A DNA stretch of 64,000 nucleotides from Schoenoplectus triqueter (GCA_964058805.1 CAXKVV010000246.1:124001-188000); one strand, 5' to 3'. Numbered from the stretch's first letter, positions 25,183 to 37,182 are shown. Translations and numbers: made by a program. The notes: a model not told the origin generated them from the sequence alone.

Positions 25183-25461
25183 ATGGCTAGTGTTGCAATC
25201 ACCTAGGTGACTTTCTCTTCGGATTTAACTGATCCGAACTGCATTATAATGGTGTTCTATCAAAGAATCCTAGGAATCTACTTTTGCCGAGTCGGAGACC
25301 ACCGCTGGACGGAGGTTTTTAAGCCTTTTAGGCCAATTTCAGAGCTGGCTGATGCTGTGTACCACAATGGAAGTTTCCACTTGCTCGGTTCCGAAGTGAT
25401 TGCCACTTTTGATCTAAGCCAACGCAAAGTGTTGGGTGTGTACTTTTTCAAGCCGGAGTAA
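25183..25461 (+). pseudogene. DUF295 / F-box-type protein fragment
   Basis: The frame reads MASVAIT, a TAG (25204-25206), then an open 84-residue stretch ending at a stop at 25459-25461. The segment FSSDLTDPNCIIMVFY, followed by a CRVGDHRWTEVFKP-like segment and ADAVYHNGSFHLL, fits the DUF295 domain of plant F-box/SKIP23-like proteins (a serine-rich strand, then CRPGD.xW, then D.hYY.G.fya). The F-box end is absent and no upstream exon was found, so this is probably a relic. The family match is from motif memory only; a short expressed gene is less likely because of the in-frame TAG. Confidence 0.6.
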
Positions 25462-25560
25462 CGAGGTATTAATAAGTTTTTTCTGGTAGGGAAATCTGGG
25501 TTTTACCTGTTAGCTGTGTGTTTCATTGAAGAAGAAGAAGGGGCAATAGAGAATAGCATA

Positions 25561-25576
25561 GTCGACGTACGTCGAC
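25561..25576. repeat. Perfect 16-bp palindrome
   Basis: GTCGACGTACGTCGAC reads the same on both strands. It is followed by a run of CGTAC-like words up to about 25640. It could be a protein-binding dyad, or chance in a G+C-richer patch. Confidence 0.6.
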
Positions 25577-26891
25577 TCGTACCATACTCGATGTACGTGT
25601 ATCCATATCCAATATGTATCTGGTATTTGTACGACTTAAGTATACGAAGTACCCCATAACATAGTCAACGATTAATCATTTTGTTTCACTTCACGTACCG
25701 TGTCATCCTAATCAACACACCAATCGGAAATTGGAATAGCTCATGGCTATCTCAATATATCCACTCCTAGATTCAATAAAAATCTTGTTAATGCCAGATG
25801 CACTAACATAACTTTCTTTCAACACTAAGAATAAAGATGTATTTATTTCAAACCGTGATTTATAACTAAACCATTGAATGCCAGTGATTTTGTATATTCT
25901 CTTTTCTTAATTCCTTGTATCAAATCCGAGTTTCAGACCCATATTACGTGGATTCTAATTTTCTTTTTCCAAATATTTTGGCCCGACTTTGAATTCATTT
26001 TTCTTTATTCACAAATGTTTCTCTGTTATGTTAACAGTTGTGATTGAGCACTTTTATCCATTTAACTAAATTCATTCCTTAGTCAGCACAGTTAATTATT
26101 AATTGTACCAGAACATGAGTTAATCGCTGCACTGACTAGTAACAGTGTACAGAATTGCTCTGAAAAATATTGATCATGGAAGAAAATAATTAAAACAACA
26201 ACCTGATCATGATTTAATTCTAATTATCATTCTATGTTTTACTCGAAACGCCAACTGAAATGATCTGTTTGACAGTACTTCGTGGTTTAACCTTGCCTGT
26301 CGTTAATTCATATTGAACGAGAAACCAAAGAGAAGGAAGGGTAAGAACTGTCTTCTATTAAGAACTAGCATTTGATTTAATGGTCCCAGATGGGAGATTT
26401 TTATGGACAATTATGAAATTTGAAAGCTTGACTCTCATTTTTTCGATCAAAAAAAAAGAACTGCCTTCTATCTAATATGTAGGAGCCATGACAACCCGAT
26501 TCCCAACTACTGGTCGGAAAATAAGAAAAACATAAAAGAGGAGGAGAAAAGCGACACACAGAGTTTCCGATCAGTTTGACAATGAAAATATATAATACCG
26601 ATCCCTCTCAATTCCTACTCAAATAAGGAAGCGATACGTGCGCTCCAAGTTGTATGGGAAATTTCTTCTCCTCCAGTCACGCTATGAAAAGAGAGGGGTC
26701 CTATTCCTCTGACATGCTGCAATTTGCAGCGCAATTTATCATCTTTGGATTTTTAGGGTGCTTTGAGATTGGTGAGGGAGAATCTCAAAATAAATTGGAC
26801 GTATGAGATTGTGCGCTATAATTTTACCGCGCGGCACATGATACCGATTCAAAAGAGAGAGAAGAGATGCCCCATATGATATCTAAAACCA
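25577..26891. other. Intergenic, nothing recognised
   Basis: No convincing gene. The region 26630-26830 is less A+T-rich but shows no coding signal. Confidence 0.4.
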
Positions 26892-27357
26892 AATATATTT
26901 TATAATCTAATAATTAGTTAAATTATTTTATTAAAAATAATAACTGAAAAATTTAAATTTTAATGTTAAGAATGGCAGTGCACCACTGCTATTGGTGTAA
27001 AAAAAATATGTCATTTCTAGTGGCGTCTTCCCATGAGTGCGTCATCGGGACTGATGTATTTAGGGAAGACGTCACTGGGAGTAGCGTTTTTTCTTTTTAC
27101 GCTTCACAGTGTTTACAGCAAAGGACTAGGAAAAAATGTTAATTTTCGTGGTTACTGTAGCAGTCGGTGGGAGTGCGCCACTCCCACTAGCACATATGAT
27201 TTTTTTTTTTGCAAATTAAAAAAAACGTCACTGGAACTTGTACATTTTTAGGCGCCACTCCCAGTGTGTACTACCATTTCTAGTATTAAAATTTAAAAAT
27301 TTTCATTATTATTTTTAATGAAATAATTTAACTAATTTTTAGATTACAAAATCTGTG
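26892..27357. mobile_element. MULE-type foldback MITE A, 9-bp target duplication
   Basis: The 9-bp direct repeat CTAAAACCA flanks it (26883-26891 and 27358-27366). The arms of about 85 bp are inverted copies: TAATCTAATAATTAGTTAAA on the left against the complement of TTTAACTAATTTTTAGATTA on the right, with terminal mismatches. The loop is richer in G+C and full of GCGCCACTCCCA/GGGAGTGGCGC-like words. Nine-bp duplications with long inverted ends are the mark of Mutator-like elements. It is related to element B at 62206-62514: both begin the loop with GAATGGCAG, CACTG and TGGTGT in the same order. No transposase is present. Confidence 0.8.
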
Positions 27358-28396
27358 CTAAAACCATGAAGAGCTCCTGAATTAATATTTTATCTTCTAA
27401 AAGGAAATAAATGCTGTTTACAATATTAAATATTCACATACTCTTAAATTCTTACAACGGAAAAATATATATGATTCCTCCGATTATGAAATGATCAACT
27501 TTACTAAAATTCTTGTATCACAAATAAATCCAATAATCCTGAATTAATGGTTTCGTCTTTTATAGTTTTGTTTGTTTCACAAAATAAAATCTTAAGATCC
27601 AACCTGACTCAACTAATAATTACTCTAAATATTGTCACTTAGCGTAATTCTTGATTGTGGAAAATCAAATATCATATCTCAAATATAATTTTATTCCTAC
27701 CTATTAATAGTCTCATGTAGCTCAATATATGATTATCAAAAATCAGACATCACACGAGCAGTACCAATCTTTCATCAAATTCAAACCTACAACAGAAAGA
27801 AAATAACATACATTGATAACTTTCAGATGTTATCTATGTCATCGTACGAATCTACCAAGCACTTTTGCTTCTACACAAACTCGACCAAAAATAATTTACA
27901 TCCTTGGTGATAGGGCAATCTATCTTGGGGCTCACAAAGGCCTGTTGCTAAGTAAAAGAGGCCCGAGCTCTTCTTCCGCGGCTCAGGCCAGCTTCCATCA
28001 AAAGCAGTACAATCTACTAGTACTATATATATGCTCACGCAACATGCATACTGAAACACACAACGTTCTCTACAGTGAAACTATAGTACCTAACATGCAC
28101 CTATAAATACCCTTCAACCCCACCACTTAAGGTGGTCGAAACTCAAGAGAAAAACACACTAGAAATAGCTCCAGTCTACACTCCAACTTATCACAACCAT
28201 CAATACCTACATTCATTCATTCATTTATAACCACTATCACTCCGACACGAGCTCGAGTACCCTCCTAATAATCGAGCGAGTGTCCACGTACTCGTATCAC
28301 CTGGCAAATGCTACAATCATCCTTTTCACATAGTTATATATTTACAACAATCTCACAAAATAGAGACGTTCAATTTACTTGGTATAGTTGTAGTTT
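27358..28396. other. Intergenic and PIRL 3' side
   Basis: No coding region is supported. A + strand TATA-like CTATAAATACC at about 28102 precedes C+A-rich DNA with CATTCATTCATTCATT (about 28210). This overlaps the expected 3' UTR of the minus-strand PIRL gene and has no open frame of its own. Confidence 0.4.
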
Positions 28397-31300
28397 CTAA
28401 AGAGAGGCACTTTTCCTGGGAGACTCCCTCTTCGGAGAGAAGAAGAGTCGCCGTGGCGAGAGCATGCCCAATCCAAAGTGTCTCGGCGAAGTAAGTCCGT
28501 CAATTGAACGGTAATGAGACATCAAAAGCCCATCGTGGCTATGCCTAATCCTAGCATTGTTCTCTGCCATAATTCTGGAGTTAAATGTAGTGCACTTCAC
28601 TAATCGGCCGAACCATGAGTTGCCTCTCCTCCTGCTCTCATTTCCCGTCTCATTTATTCTTGCAGCCAGATACTCTCTGATATTGAAAATTTTACAAAAT
28701 GGAATAATCATCAGCTTCATTTGATGACTCATGCTATTTTAAATTATTCTGATTTTCAGAAATGAATCTATCAAAATGTTAGTAATTGGATCCTTCCATG
28801 ATATTCCTTATTAAGTCTCAACTTTGGGGGAAAAAAATCAATTTGAAATTTTAAACCCACTACATTAGAGTCAACTTTTATTGTTTCAAAAGCTTGACCT
28901 CATGATCGGCGACAGCAATTGTACCTTATAACCTGAATGCTCTGCTCCATAATATCCCTCGGGGGACAGACAAGCGGGTTCCCTTCAGCATTCAGCTTCT
29001 CCAGATGCATCAAGCAACCAATTGACGGTGGTAGCTCTGAGATATAGTTAAAACTAATATCCAACTCCTTCAATGACCCCAGGAGACCAACAGCAAATGG
29101 AAGAGAGGTCAGGTACCGAAAATTCTGGCTAACATTAAGGGTTTCGAGGGCTGTTAAGTTTTCTAAATCATCAGGGAGAGAAGTGAGGCAATTCAGACGG
29201 GCATCTAGGGACCGAAGGGCTGTCAAATGGGAAGTGGAGAAAGGGAGACTCGAGAGCTTGTTTGAGTTCACCGACAGCCTTGTGAGGTTGACTAGCTCGA
29301 ACCCTATTGTGTCAGGCAGCTTCGTCAGCTTGTTGAAGTTTGCATTTAGTTCCTCTAATGCACTGTTGAAGATGAAGATAAGGGAGTAAGATTAGGAAAA
29401 TTTGAGTAACTACTGTTAAGCCAATGAATTTGCTTTAATGAACCTTTTTTCAGTAAAATCCACATTATGAGGATTTTTCTTTGGGAACAATTGGATTAAG
29501 ATATAGAATGTAAAAGCTCTAGTAGATGGTTATTGTGTGTGCAGCATAGGAGGATAAGATGAATCAGTACCGGCAATTTTCAATGGTTTTTGGAAAGGAC
29601 TCGAGGAGGTTGCCGGAGACATTGAGCACTTTCAATTTTGACAGGCAACCGATTGAATTTGGCAGCGATTTCAGCTGGTTCGAGCGCACATCTAGCACAA
29701 CTATGTTTAGCAGCCTTGCTGTGATTGATTCTGGTATGCTCTGTTCAAATGCAAATGTAAGGAGAAAAATGAGTACAAAATGAACATTTATGCGAGCTGC
29801 AAATGATAATTAAATATTGCTGCAGTATTTATGAAATGCTAGTGTATATATCAGACCAATCAAGGCCCCAATTAGGCCCATACCGTGAACTCCATTGAAA
29901 TCACATTAAATGAATTTGAAATGGCAAAAAGAGAGGATGATTTAGCTTATTGAGACTGCTTAAACGGAAACAAAATTGAAAAGTGGAAAGACCAAATTGA
30001 GGCCAGGGTTTTAGTTCAGAGATGTTTTGTAAAATCAGAACTCTTGCAATTGGGCTTCAGAATATGATTTCCCAAACGCCTTTGTTCTTAGAGTACAAAT
30101 CAGAACGTGATAGACGTCTTTTCAGTTGAGAGTACAGATTGCAATACAGAACTAAAATAAAAGAAAATAATAAATAAATTAAAGATCGTGGCATGCACTT
30201 CACCACAAGTTATTACAAACAAAGAAAAAAATGGTTGCTTCAGTCTATCTAGTGGTATTGAAAAATTGCATCATCCTCCCAGGATCTCTTGGCTTTTAGG
30301 GAACTGCCAAGATTTTTCTAATTTATGCTTTGGATGCAAGCAAGTCAGATGAAGACAAAAATGACTCCTTCAGTCCAGTTATTTTCTTTAGACATCCCCC
30401 CCCCCATTAAACCCTTATTCTCCAAAAAAAAAAACTGAAAATGAAACTCTACCCTAAAGAAAAACTTTAGTCTGCTCCAGTTTATTTTTTTTATGAAGGA
30501 GACAAACTATTTTATTAAAACCAAAAAGATGTACATTTACCATGATTTACTAGTAAGTATTTGTGCTTTTGTGATTTGCTAGAACAATGATTTTAGTCTG
30601 CTCCAGTTTTCAAAGCAGAATATCCTCAGTATCAGATCTCTAACACATGTTTATAGGTTTTAGCAACCCCCTCTCACCCTCCAACAAATAAACAAACAAA
30701 TAAATAAATTACTCTTTTACGTAACGAATTATTTTTAATTCGTATAGACAAACTGGAAAATAATCCAGTATATATGTTTAAAACGGTGAGCATATTACGT
30801 TATCATTTATATATTTAAAGTAGGTTAAAAAAATCCTTCAAGATCAACTGATCATATTAAGTTATGTGTATGTAATCAAACTGTCGATTTTAGTTTTCTT
30901 TCAAATTAATTTGTGTTTTATTGCCTGAATAACTTGGGTGAGCTTAATTAAATTGTGAATTTGACGGCGAGGCATGACATTAAAAAGACATATATCATAT
31001 ATGTAAAGAAATATTCTCAGGCACATATTTTTTTGCAGTTAAATCTCGTGATGTGATATCAAAAGAGATTTAATGCTTGATTAAGTGATATAAAGCTTTT
31101 ATGCTTGTACATTAATTACTTAGATAGCGATGCAAACGAGTCGAGTTCGAGCGAGTCGAGCTTAACTCAACCTCGACTCATGAAAATTTGAGTCGAGTCG
31201 AGCTCGTGAAACGTTTCGAGTTGAAAAGTCTAGCTCAAGCTCGACTCGTTACTATTCGAGCTGGCTCATGAGCCAATGCATGTACGTTGATTCAGTTTGA

Positions 31301-32136
31301 CATTTATATTTAGTATATCTACAAAAATGATACATGAGTTAATACAAAATTGATATATCAACAAACTATATTTTCAATAAAAATTTTGCTGCACAAATTT
31401 GAATAGATGGACCAGCCAAAAAACTATCGAGATAGATATATGAGCTGAGTCACGAGCGAGTACGAGAAGTTATTAAGTTGTTGAGATGGTAAAAGATAAC
31501 GAGAGAGATTATCGGATTAAAATTTGTTAGAAATATATATATAAAAATTATTATTATTCGAGCCGAGTCGAGCCAACTCCAATTCAAACTCGGCTCATTT
31601 AACTATCGAGCCAGATTAGCTCGAATTGAGCCATAAACCCGAGCTTTTTGTTCAGCACTATACTTCAATAAGAATTTTGCTCCTAGTTAGACATCTAGAT
31701 GATCTTTCACATGCAATGTATTATTGGTACTTTGCATGCTATTGTTAAACAATATTATACTTTTGAAAGTATATATATCACACCTAAGAGTAATGGATTT
31801 AAACTTGTTTGTTGTATGTGTGACTGCGGTTGTTCACTTGGTCTTAGTGTAAATTCATTTTTCTTCCACATGCTAAACTTCTTAAAGCAAGTCATCATAT
31901 ATACTTAGAAAATTAGTATGAAAGATGAAATGCTTTAATAAAAAATAAGAGTTTTAATTTACAGAAATTACCTCAAGATTATTATTGGAGAGATCCAATT
32001 TGGTCACCAAGGCAAGATTAATTGAAGGATTTGGGATTGAATCCAGAGACATGCCACTCATGTCTAACATCTTTCCGTGTTTTTCGTCTACTTGTGTTGT
32101 TTTCCCAAACCTCGTTCTCTTTCCTTCAACCCTCAT
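28397..32136 (-). CDS. PIRL7-like: Plant intracellular Ras-group-related LRR protein (PIRL)
   Basis: Cytoplasmic leucine-rich-repeat protein of the plant PIRL class, related to animal and fungal Ras-binding LRR proteins; molecular partners are largely unknown. Exons, in transcript order: 32136-31972, 29740-29571, 29362-28925 and 28676-28397, total 350 aa. All junctions keep frame (LE|SIP, CG|T, AG|A). The start is the ATG at 32136 ([10 protein letters not shown]); the frame runs four codons further up but only to a TTG. Residues 20-40 carry [19 protein letters not shown], then about nine LRRs with the LxxLxxLPxxIxxLxxL spacing (about 41-255), then [15 protein letters not shown] and a basic, Ser-rich tail ending [13 protein letters not shown]. 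No transmembrane segment or signal peptide is seen. Intron 1 (2.2 kb) hosts an inverted-repeat element. The PIRL class is firm; the number is inferred from the neighbouring ACA gene. Confidence 0.92.
31125..31660. mobile_element. MITE-like element with GAGTCGAG arrays (PIRL intron 1)
   Basis: Both ends are dense in CGAG/CTCG words: GAGTCGAGTTCGAGCGAGTC near 31138, then CTCGACTC and CTCGTGAA; GAGCCGAGTCGAGCC near 31560, then CGGCTCATTTAACTATCGAG. The middle is A+T-rich. Many plant genomes carry such elements, and the self-complementary words let the ends fold. The boundaries are approximate. It lies in the first intron of the PIRL gene. Confidence 0.6.
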
Positions 32137-33540
32137 CTCTCTACACAAGCAACAATAAAATGTAATAAATAATATAAATTAATAATAATATATTGATCAC
32201 AATAATAATAGTAGCAAAGACTGCACTAAGTTTTAAATTAAAACAGCTAAATACGTCTGGAAGAACTTATAGAGACAGAAAACAAACTAAATCTATTCTA
32301 AAGAAATCAGAAAAATAAAAATATAAGTATATGTTCATGCATGATACATGAACTTAAGAACTAGGTGCTTGCACTCAGATACCTTCTATTATACATGCAT
32401 ATGCAAAAATAAAACTAGCGGTGAATATTTCTGTCATGGTTAATTAAGTAGATATTCATTTCATACAAAATATGAAGCTAAAAGGAAGGGGCGAAGGCTG
32501 TATATATTGAAAGAAAATAAAGCCAAACAAGAAAAAGAGACACTAACCAGGTGCAAATTTTGCCTTATATGGGATTGCAAGGGAGCTTTAGAAAAAAAAA
32601 CACAACTTTGTTGTTTTGTTGGCAATTGGAAATTTAAGTGAGAAAGAAATAAAGAGGTGTTTCTCTTTTTTTGGTAGTGGCAAGAGAAGAGGAAGAGGAA
32701 GAGGAAGATGACGAGGAAGAGACAGGAGATGCTATTCTTATTTATTAAGAGATAGAGGGGGGGAGGTATCAAGAGAGAGAAACAGTTGACTTTACAAGGA
32801 AGGTACCATGATTTAAGAGTCCTTTGAGCAGTGAGAGAGAGAGGGTCTGAAATGGTTTTTTTTTTCTTGGTACATCCGTACGTACTTCAGATTGGTACAA
32901 CTCCTACGACATGCCAGAGACTTCTTCCAGGTTTTTCATTTTTTAGATTTATTTCCTCCGATCATTTATCACATGGACGGCTATGATTGGTTTTGATCTT
33001 TTATCCTTTTGATTATTTGCCACTGTGGCGGCTCTGCAAAATCTATACGGATTTCATTCAATCTTTTTTCTGTATTTGGTCATATCTAAGCTTTTTTTTA
33101 TTAGGCCAAATTGACATTTGACACCTCTAAATATTTGTAAATTACTTTCAATGGTACTTGTCATGGTTTTGAAATTACAATCCAGAAAGAGAAATGGATT
33201 CTGAAAGTACGTACATGTCCTTAACACTCTAATTTGTGCAGACAAGTTCAATTTATTAGTAATTCCGCTTCTTAATTAAAAATTATTATATAGGGTAAAA
33301 ATTGTATAATTTACCCATGTGAATGCTAAGGTCCTTGACTTGCACAAAAAGATAGTCGTTGCCTTGGCACAAAGACATAGCTGGTAGTGTTAAATCGTAA
33401 ACATGTATAATAGCTGTCAGTGAAATGCAAATAATTAAATTAATAAAACAGTGAGAATTAAGTAAGAAATAAATATAATTAATTACAAATTACAAATACC
33501 TAAAGCGAGTTCAGTTTTCCAACTTCCAAGTCATATTTAT
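32137..33540. other. PIRL 5' region and intergenic DNA
   Basis: On the minus strand, 32680-32720 is a CT-rich tract (CTTCCTCTTCCTCTTCC), as common in plant leaders. A GAG/GA-rich patch and a poly-T run follow at 32830-32870. There is no other gene. The transcription start of PIRL is not resolved, and a 5'-UTR intron is possible. Confidence 0.4.
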
Positions 33541-33734
33541 ATAGAGGTGGCATAACCCGATCTCACTCAAAAAATCTGTCCGATCCGATCTGATTTAAAA
33601 AAAAATCAAACTAATCCGACCTGATCCGAATCCAACCCGAGATCAAATGACCTACAATCTCTATCAAAGATCTAAACAAAATACAATATGTAAATTATCC
33701 TGACCCGACCCGACCCGCCCGATTACAACCTCTA
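33541..33734. mobile_element. 194-bp MITE with 9-bp target duplication
   Basis: The direct repeat CATATTTAT flanks it at 33532-33540 and 33735-33743. The ends read ATAGAGGTGGCATAACCCGA on the left and, complemented, TAGAGGTTGTAATCGGGCGG on the right. Inside are CCGATCCGATC and GACCCGACCCG words. The terminus resembles hAT MITEs, while the 9-bp repeat fits MULEs better, so the superfamily is open. Confidence 0.7.
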
Positions 33735-34034
33735 CATATTTATGAGTTCAACAGACAGTTCATATTTTCATATATTTCTCGAATGATGTGGTCAAGGTGC
33801 AAACACAAACTTAAAATAATGCAACTCTCCATGTGTAATTCCAAAATCAAACAAAATTTCGTCTTTCGGATATGATGCTAGATATATTACATAAGACTTT
33901 TAATGCAAGCCTTTCTATAATTAAGGATTTTTTTTCTAAAATAGTAACTCCTTTAATTTTTATCAAATAGATATTTCTTTCTTCGGAACGAAGTTCAAAG
34001 AACAATAATAAATTAAGGTGGGGTTCCATTGATA

Positions 34035-34335
34035 ATTAATCACTTTATATAAATTCATAAAAAAATTTAAAAAAAAAGGATAAATATAAGGCACTTATGT
34101 ATTGATTGTGTTTCAAGTTTCATACAATTTGAATATCATTTGATATTTTATCAAAGATTATTAAATTTAAACTATTAAAATTATTATATAATTTTGATTA
34201 TTTTTTATGAAAATCAAATGACACTCAACTTATATAAAACATAAAAAACAATCAACTCAAAAGATTAAGAACATATTTGCAAATTTATTTATTTATTTTA
34301 TAAATTTATATTAAGTTGGTTGTCAAAATTGTAAA
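34035..34335. mobile_element. Inverted-repeat MITE, family G
   Basis: GATTGTGTTTCAAGTTTCAT with ATCATTTGATATTTT on the left is mirrored by ATCAAATGACACTCAACTTA and ACAATCAACT on the right. The word pair (AA)CACAATCAATC and TAAGTTTAAGAATAT recurs in one or the other orientation near 38455, 43665, 47950 and 60590, marking a dispersed A+T-rich family. Boundaries are approximate. Confidence 0.5.
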
Positions 34336-34497
34336 AAAAATGTTGTTAGGGCATTAGGGTATCACCACCTATAAAGTAATAAGACAAAATAGCACACTTA
34401 AATAAAATTCCGTTTTTTACTGTGAGAATTAATGCCTAATTAATTATCAGTGTTTGCAGATTTCAATACTTGTATAAATTACCGACGAACTTATATA

Positions 34498-34885
34498 GGA
34501 TGTGTTTGGATGGTGTAGAATAGCATTGTTCTGAGAATAACAGTATTGTTTTCGGGTTAACAATCATTCAAAAACAAAATTGAAATTGAGAATAGCAGCA
34601 GAACAGTGTTAATCTGCTAATCCATAAAAAACGTTGGGTTAGCAGATTAGCGTCCATGAAGGTAGTGAAAATAATAAAAAAAAAGATATTTTTTTTTATA
34701 TTATTATAGAATAGTATTAAATAAAATACTAAAAAATAATTAATTATTTTAACTATTCTTTTTACTGTTCTCAAGTTTCTATCCAAATAATATTTTACTA
34801 ACCCGAAATAATAAAAATTAACACTATTCTCATATTTTTCAAGATATCACTAATCTCATGTTATTCTCAAACTACTAACTCAATC
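34498..34885. mobile_element. MITE-like repeat starting GGATGTGTTTGGATGG
   Basis: The left end has GTGTTTGGATGGTGTAGAAT and the interior has TCTGCTAA/TTAGCAGA foldback words. The right part (AATAATATTTTACTAA with GATATCACTAATCTCATG) matches the repeat at 21990-22300. The termini resemble the plant TGTTTGG element class, but no target duplication was confirmed. Confidence 0.5.
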
Positions 34886-35942
34886 AGTAATATTCTATAT
34901 AAGCTAAAAAATAAATTAAACTTGAGCTGTATTTTAACTTGAGGACGGCAGGACAAAGTAATATTTAATTGACTAACATCTGACCAAGACAACTTGCTCA
35001 CGTGGCAAAAGACAAAAAAGCATCTCGGATTTATTAATTACAAGAAAAAAAATTCCTTGTTATTTATGTATGTTTCAGTGGTTATTATTTCAATACTATT
35101 ATAAGGATTTCTTTTAATTTAAAGCCTAGAAAGCAACACGCAATCTACCCTAACTGCCGGAATAATCAACATGTCACATCGGCAGTTTGTCAGACTTATA
35201 ATTATAATTATGCTTGTGACTTGTCCCATGTGGCCATGTGCCAGCAATATAAAAATTAAAAGCAAAGACCACTCGATTTGAAAGTAGATTGATATACAGT
35301 TATACACTCGTACATTATCAAATATATATATATATACGTTTTATAAAAGTTGTTAACAGTTCTTGTGCGTACAATATAAGCAGACTTTTAACATATTATA
35401 TCATGCCAATATGATGGATCTAGACACTATATATCCTAGCAATTTAATATTATATCTGTACTAATCGAAGTTCATAATCGATCGACGTGTCTGCTGTCTA
35501 ATTTGTGTGTTTCCACAGGCTAGCTAGTCGCTATCAATTACCTCTGTTGTTTTTCTGCTAGTTAATTCATAAATTAATTACCTAACGCCAGTGGTGATTA
35601 ACACTGATCTGGTCAAATAATAAGAAAATACGTCTATTATTTATTTATGTTTAATAATTAATTAACTGCTAACATATACCGATTTCACGTATAAAAGAGT
35701 TCAATATCAGTAAAATGTGTCATCGTTTTAATATATTATTAGTTGAAAACTTGAAATGGATTTCACTTATATATGATCAGCTTTTTATAATGAAAAGCAC
35801 TGCATGAGAGAAATTTGGCAACCCAAGCACGCAGCCATTCAAAATAAACAAAAAGCATAATGATAAATATTTGTCTAATGTATGATTTGTTTCGTTTCTT
35901 AAATAACTAATTCTCACTCACACATTTAATGGGTGCGATAAA
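34886..35942. other. Intergenic, nothing recognised
   Basis: A+T-rich, with a short (AT)n run near 35322. No gene supported. Confidence 0.4.
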
Positions 35943-36233
35943 CACTACAACACAATGGAATTTAGACAACATTCATTTAATAACGGTTTTAAGTACTAAT
36001 TGTTGCTAAAAAAAATTGAATGACAATTCTGAAATATTAAAGATATATTTTATAACGATTTTGTAACAAAAGACGTTGTTAAAATTATAAATCGTGATAT
36101 ATTTTTCTCTCTCCTATTTAGTAATGGTTTTTGCGATAAACCGTTGCAAAATCATTTAACAACAATTACTCTGAAGAACCATTACGAAATACTTTAACAA
36201 CGATTTCACAAAAATCAGATACAAGCAGTAGTG
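35943..36233. mobile_element. Short CACTA-type element
   Basis: It begins CACTACAACACAATGG and ends GCAGTAGTG, so the CACTAC termini are inverted. Between them are many copies of an ACGGTTTT/CAACGATTTT word in both orientations, the subterminal-repeat layout of CACTA (En/Spm) transposons. The 3-bp flanks are AAA and AAC, so the target duplication is imperfect. No transposase is present. Confidence 0.6.
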
Positions 36234-36540
36234 AACTGGAGAGGAGGTAGAGCACTACTACGACTCATTCTTACTAGATCTCGAGATTGAACGCTGGAGA
36301 GGAGGCATAGCACCATGCGAGTTAAGCGGCGCAGAGTCGAGTGAACTGAGCACCGTGTGTCGTGCGAGTGAAGCGTCTTGTGGATCTCGAGATTGAACGC
36401 TGCCGTGAGACGCCGCAATGAGAGGTTAAGTGCTGCACGTTGGAGCCCAAGGCCAGAGCGCCTCAGCGCCACGAGAAGAAAATAGAGTTTGGCTTTTGGT
36501 CTGGACTCTGGAGTCTGGATGGCAGACGACTAAGTGGCGA
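36234..36540. other. G+C-rich island with a 20-bp direct repeat
   Basis: Directly beyond the CACTA terminus the composition jumps. GATCTCGAGATTGAACGCTG occurs at 36277-36296 and again at 36383-36402, each within AGCG/GAGTGAA-rich DNA. The minus-strand frame (36215-36472) is Arg/Leu/Ser-rich and looks compositional. It may be internal DNA of a larger CACTA element or a captured fragment. Confidence 0.45.
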
Positions 36541-37182
36541 ACCTTGACATATTAACTCTCATTATGAATGGATGAGATTAATCTCAGATTATATCCAACG
36601 GTTCAGGTTACCTGCAGGCTCAAAACAAAATCCTATACCTAGCCTGGCCCGTTTTTTGGCCTGGTCTTATCTGACCTGTTACTGTGCCGGACCGATTAGG
36701 TAAGGACTTGAGTCAAGCGAGTATGTGCAGGCCTATGGGCCAATGGGTTTTATTGTCATCCCTAATTACAGTGATAATCATTAAAATTTGCAGATTTTTA
36801 TCATCATTAACTCACATAAAAAAATTAAGTAGTTGATGTAGTATAATATAAAGCGTTATCAGTTATCATGATTAAAAAAGTAACACTAAGAATGATTAAA
36901 AACAACGAAATAATCTCAACAACTTAGAAATCTAACAAACAAGAACTTAGGTCTTCCTAATGTATACTTCATCGCACGTTTAGATATTCGAAAGTCCATG
37001 GTTTTGTCAGCTTGTTTGTATGGAAAACTTAGATATTTGGATGGTTAAAAGTTGACATTTACGACATGAGCCTTACTACTTGCAGTTGCTTGGATCACTA
37101 TATTTGACTTTTTTTTTCGTACAACCTAGGACGATTCCGGATCTTCTGTTGCATTACTCTGTTACTTTTCTTTTTTGTTACG

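Noticed and set aside
32136..32148. PIRL start four codons further upstream
   Set aside because: The upstream codon is TTG; the first ATG in frame is at 32136.
33690..33722. CCCGACCCGACCCG tracts as interstitial telomere repeats
   Set aside because: The plant telomere unit is CCCTAAA; these words belong to a MITE with its own target duplication.
36215..36472. Arg/Leu-rich minus-strand reading frame
   Set aside because: It spans a direct repeat and a transposon end; the composition alone explains it.
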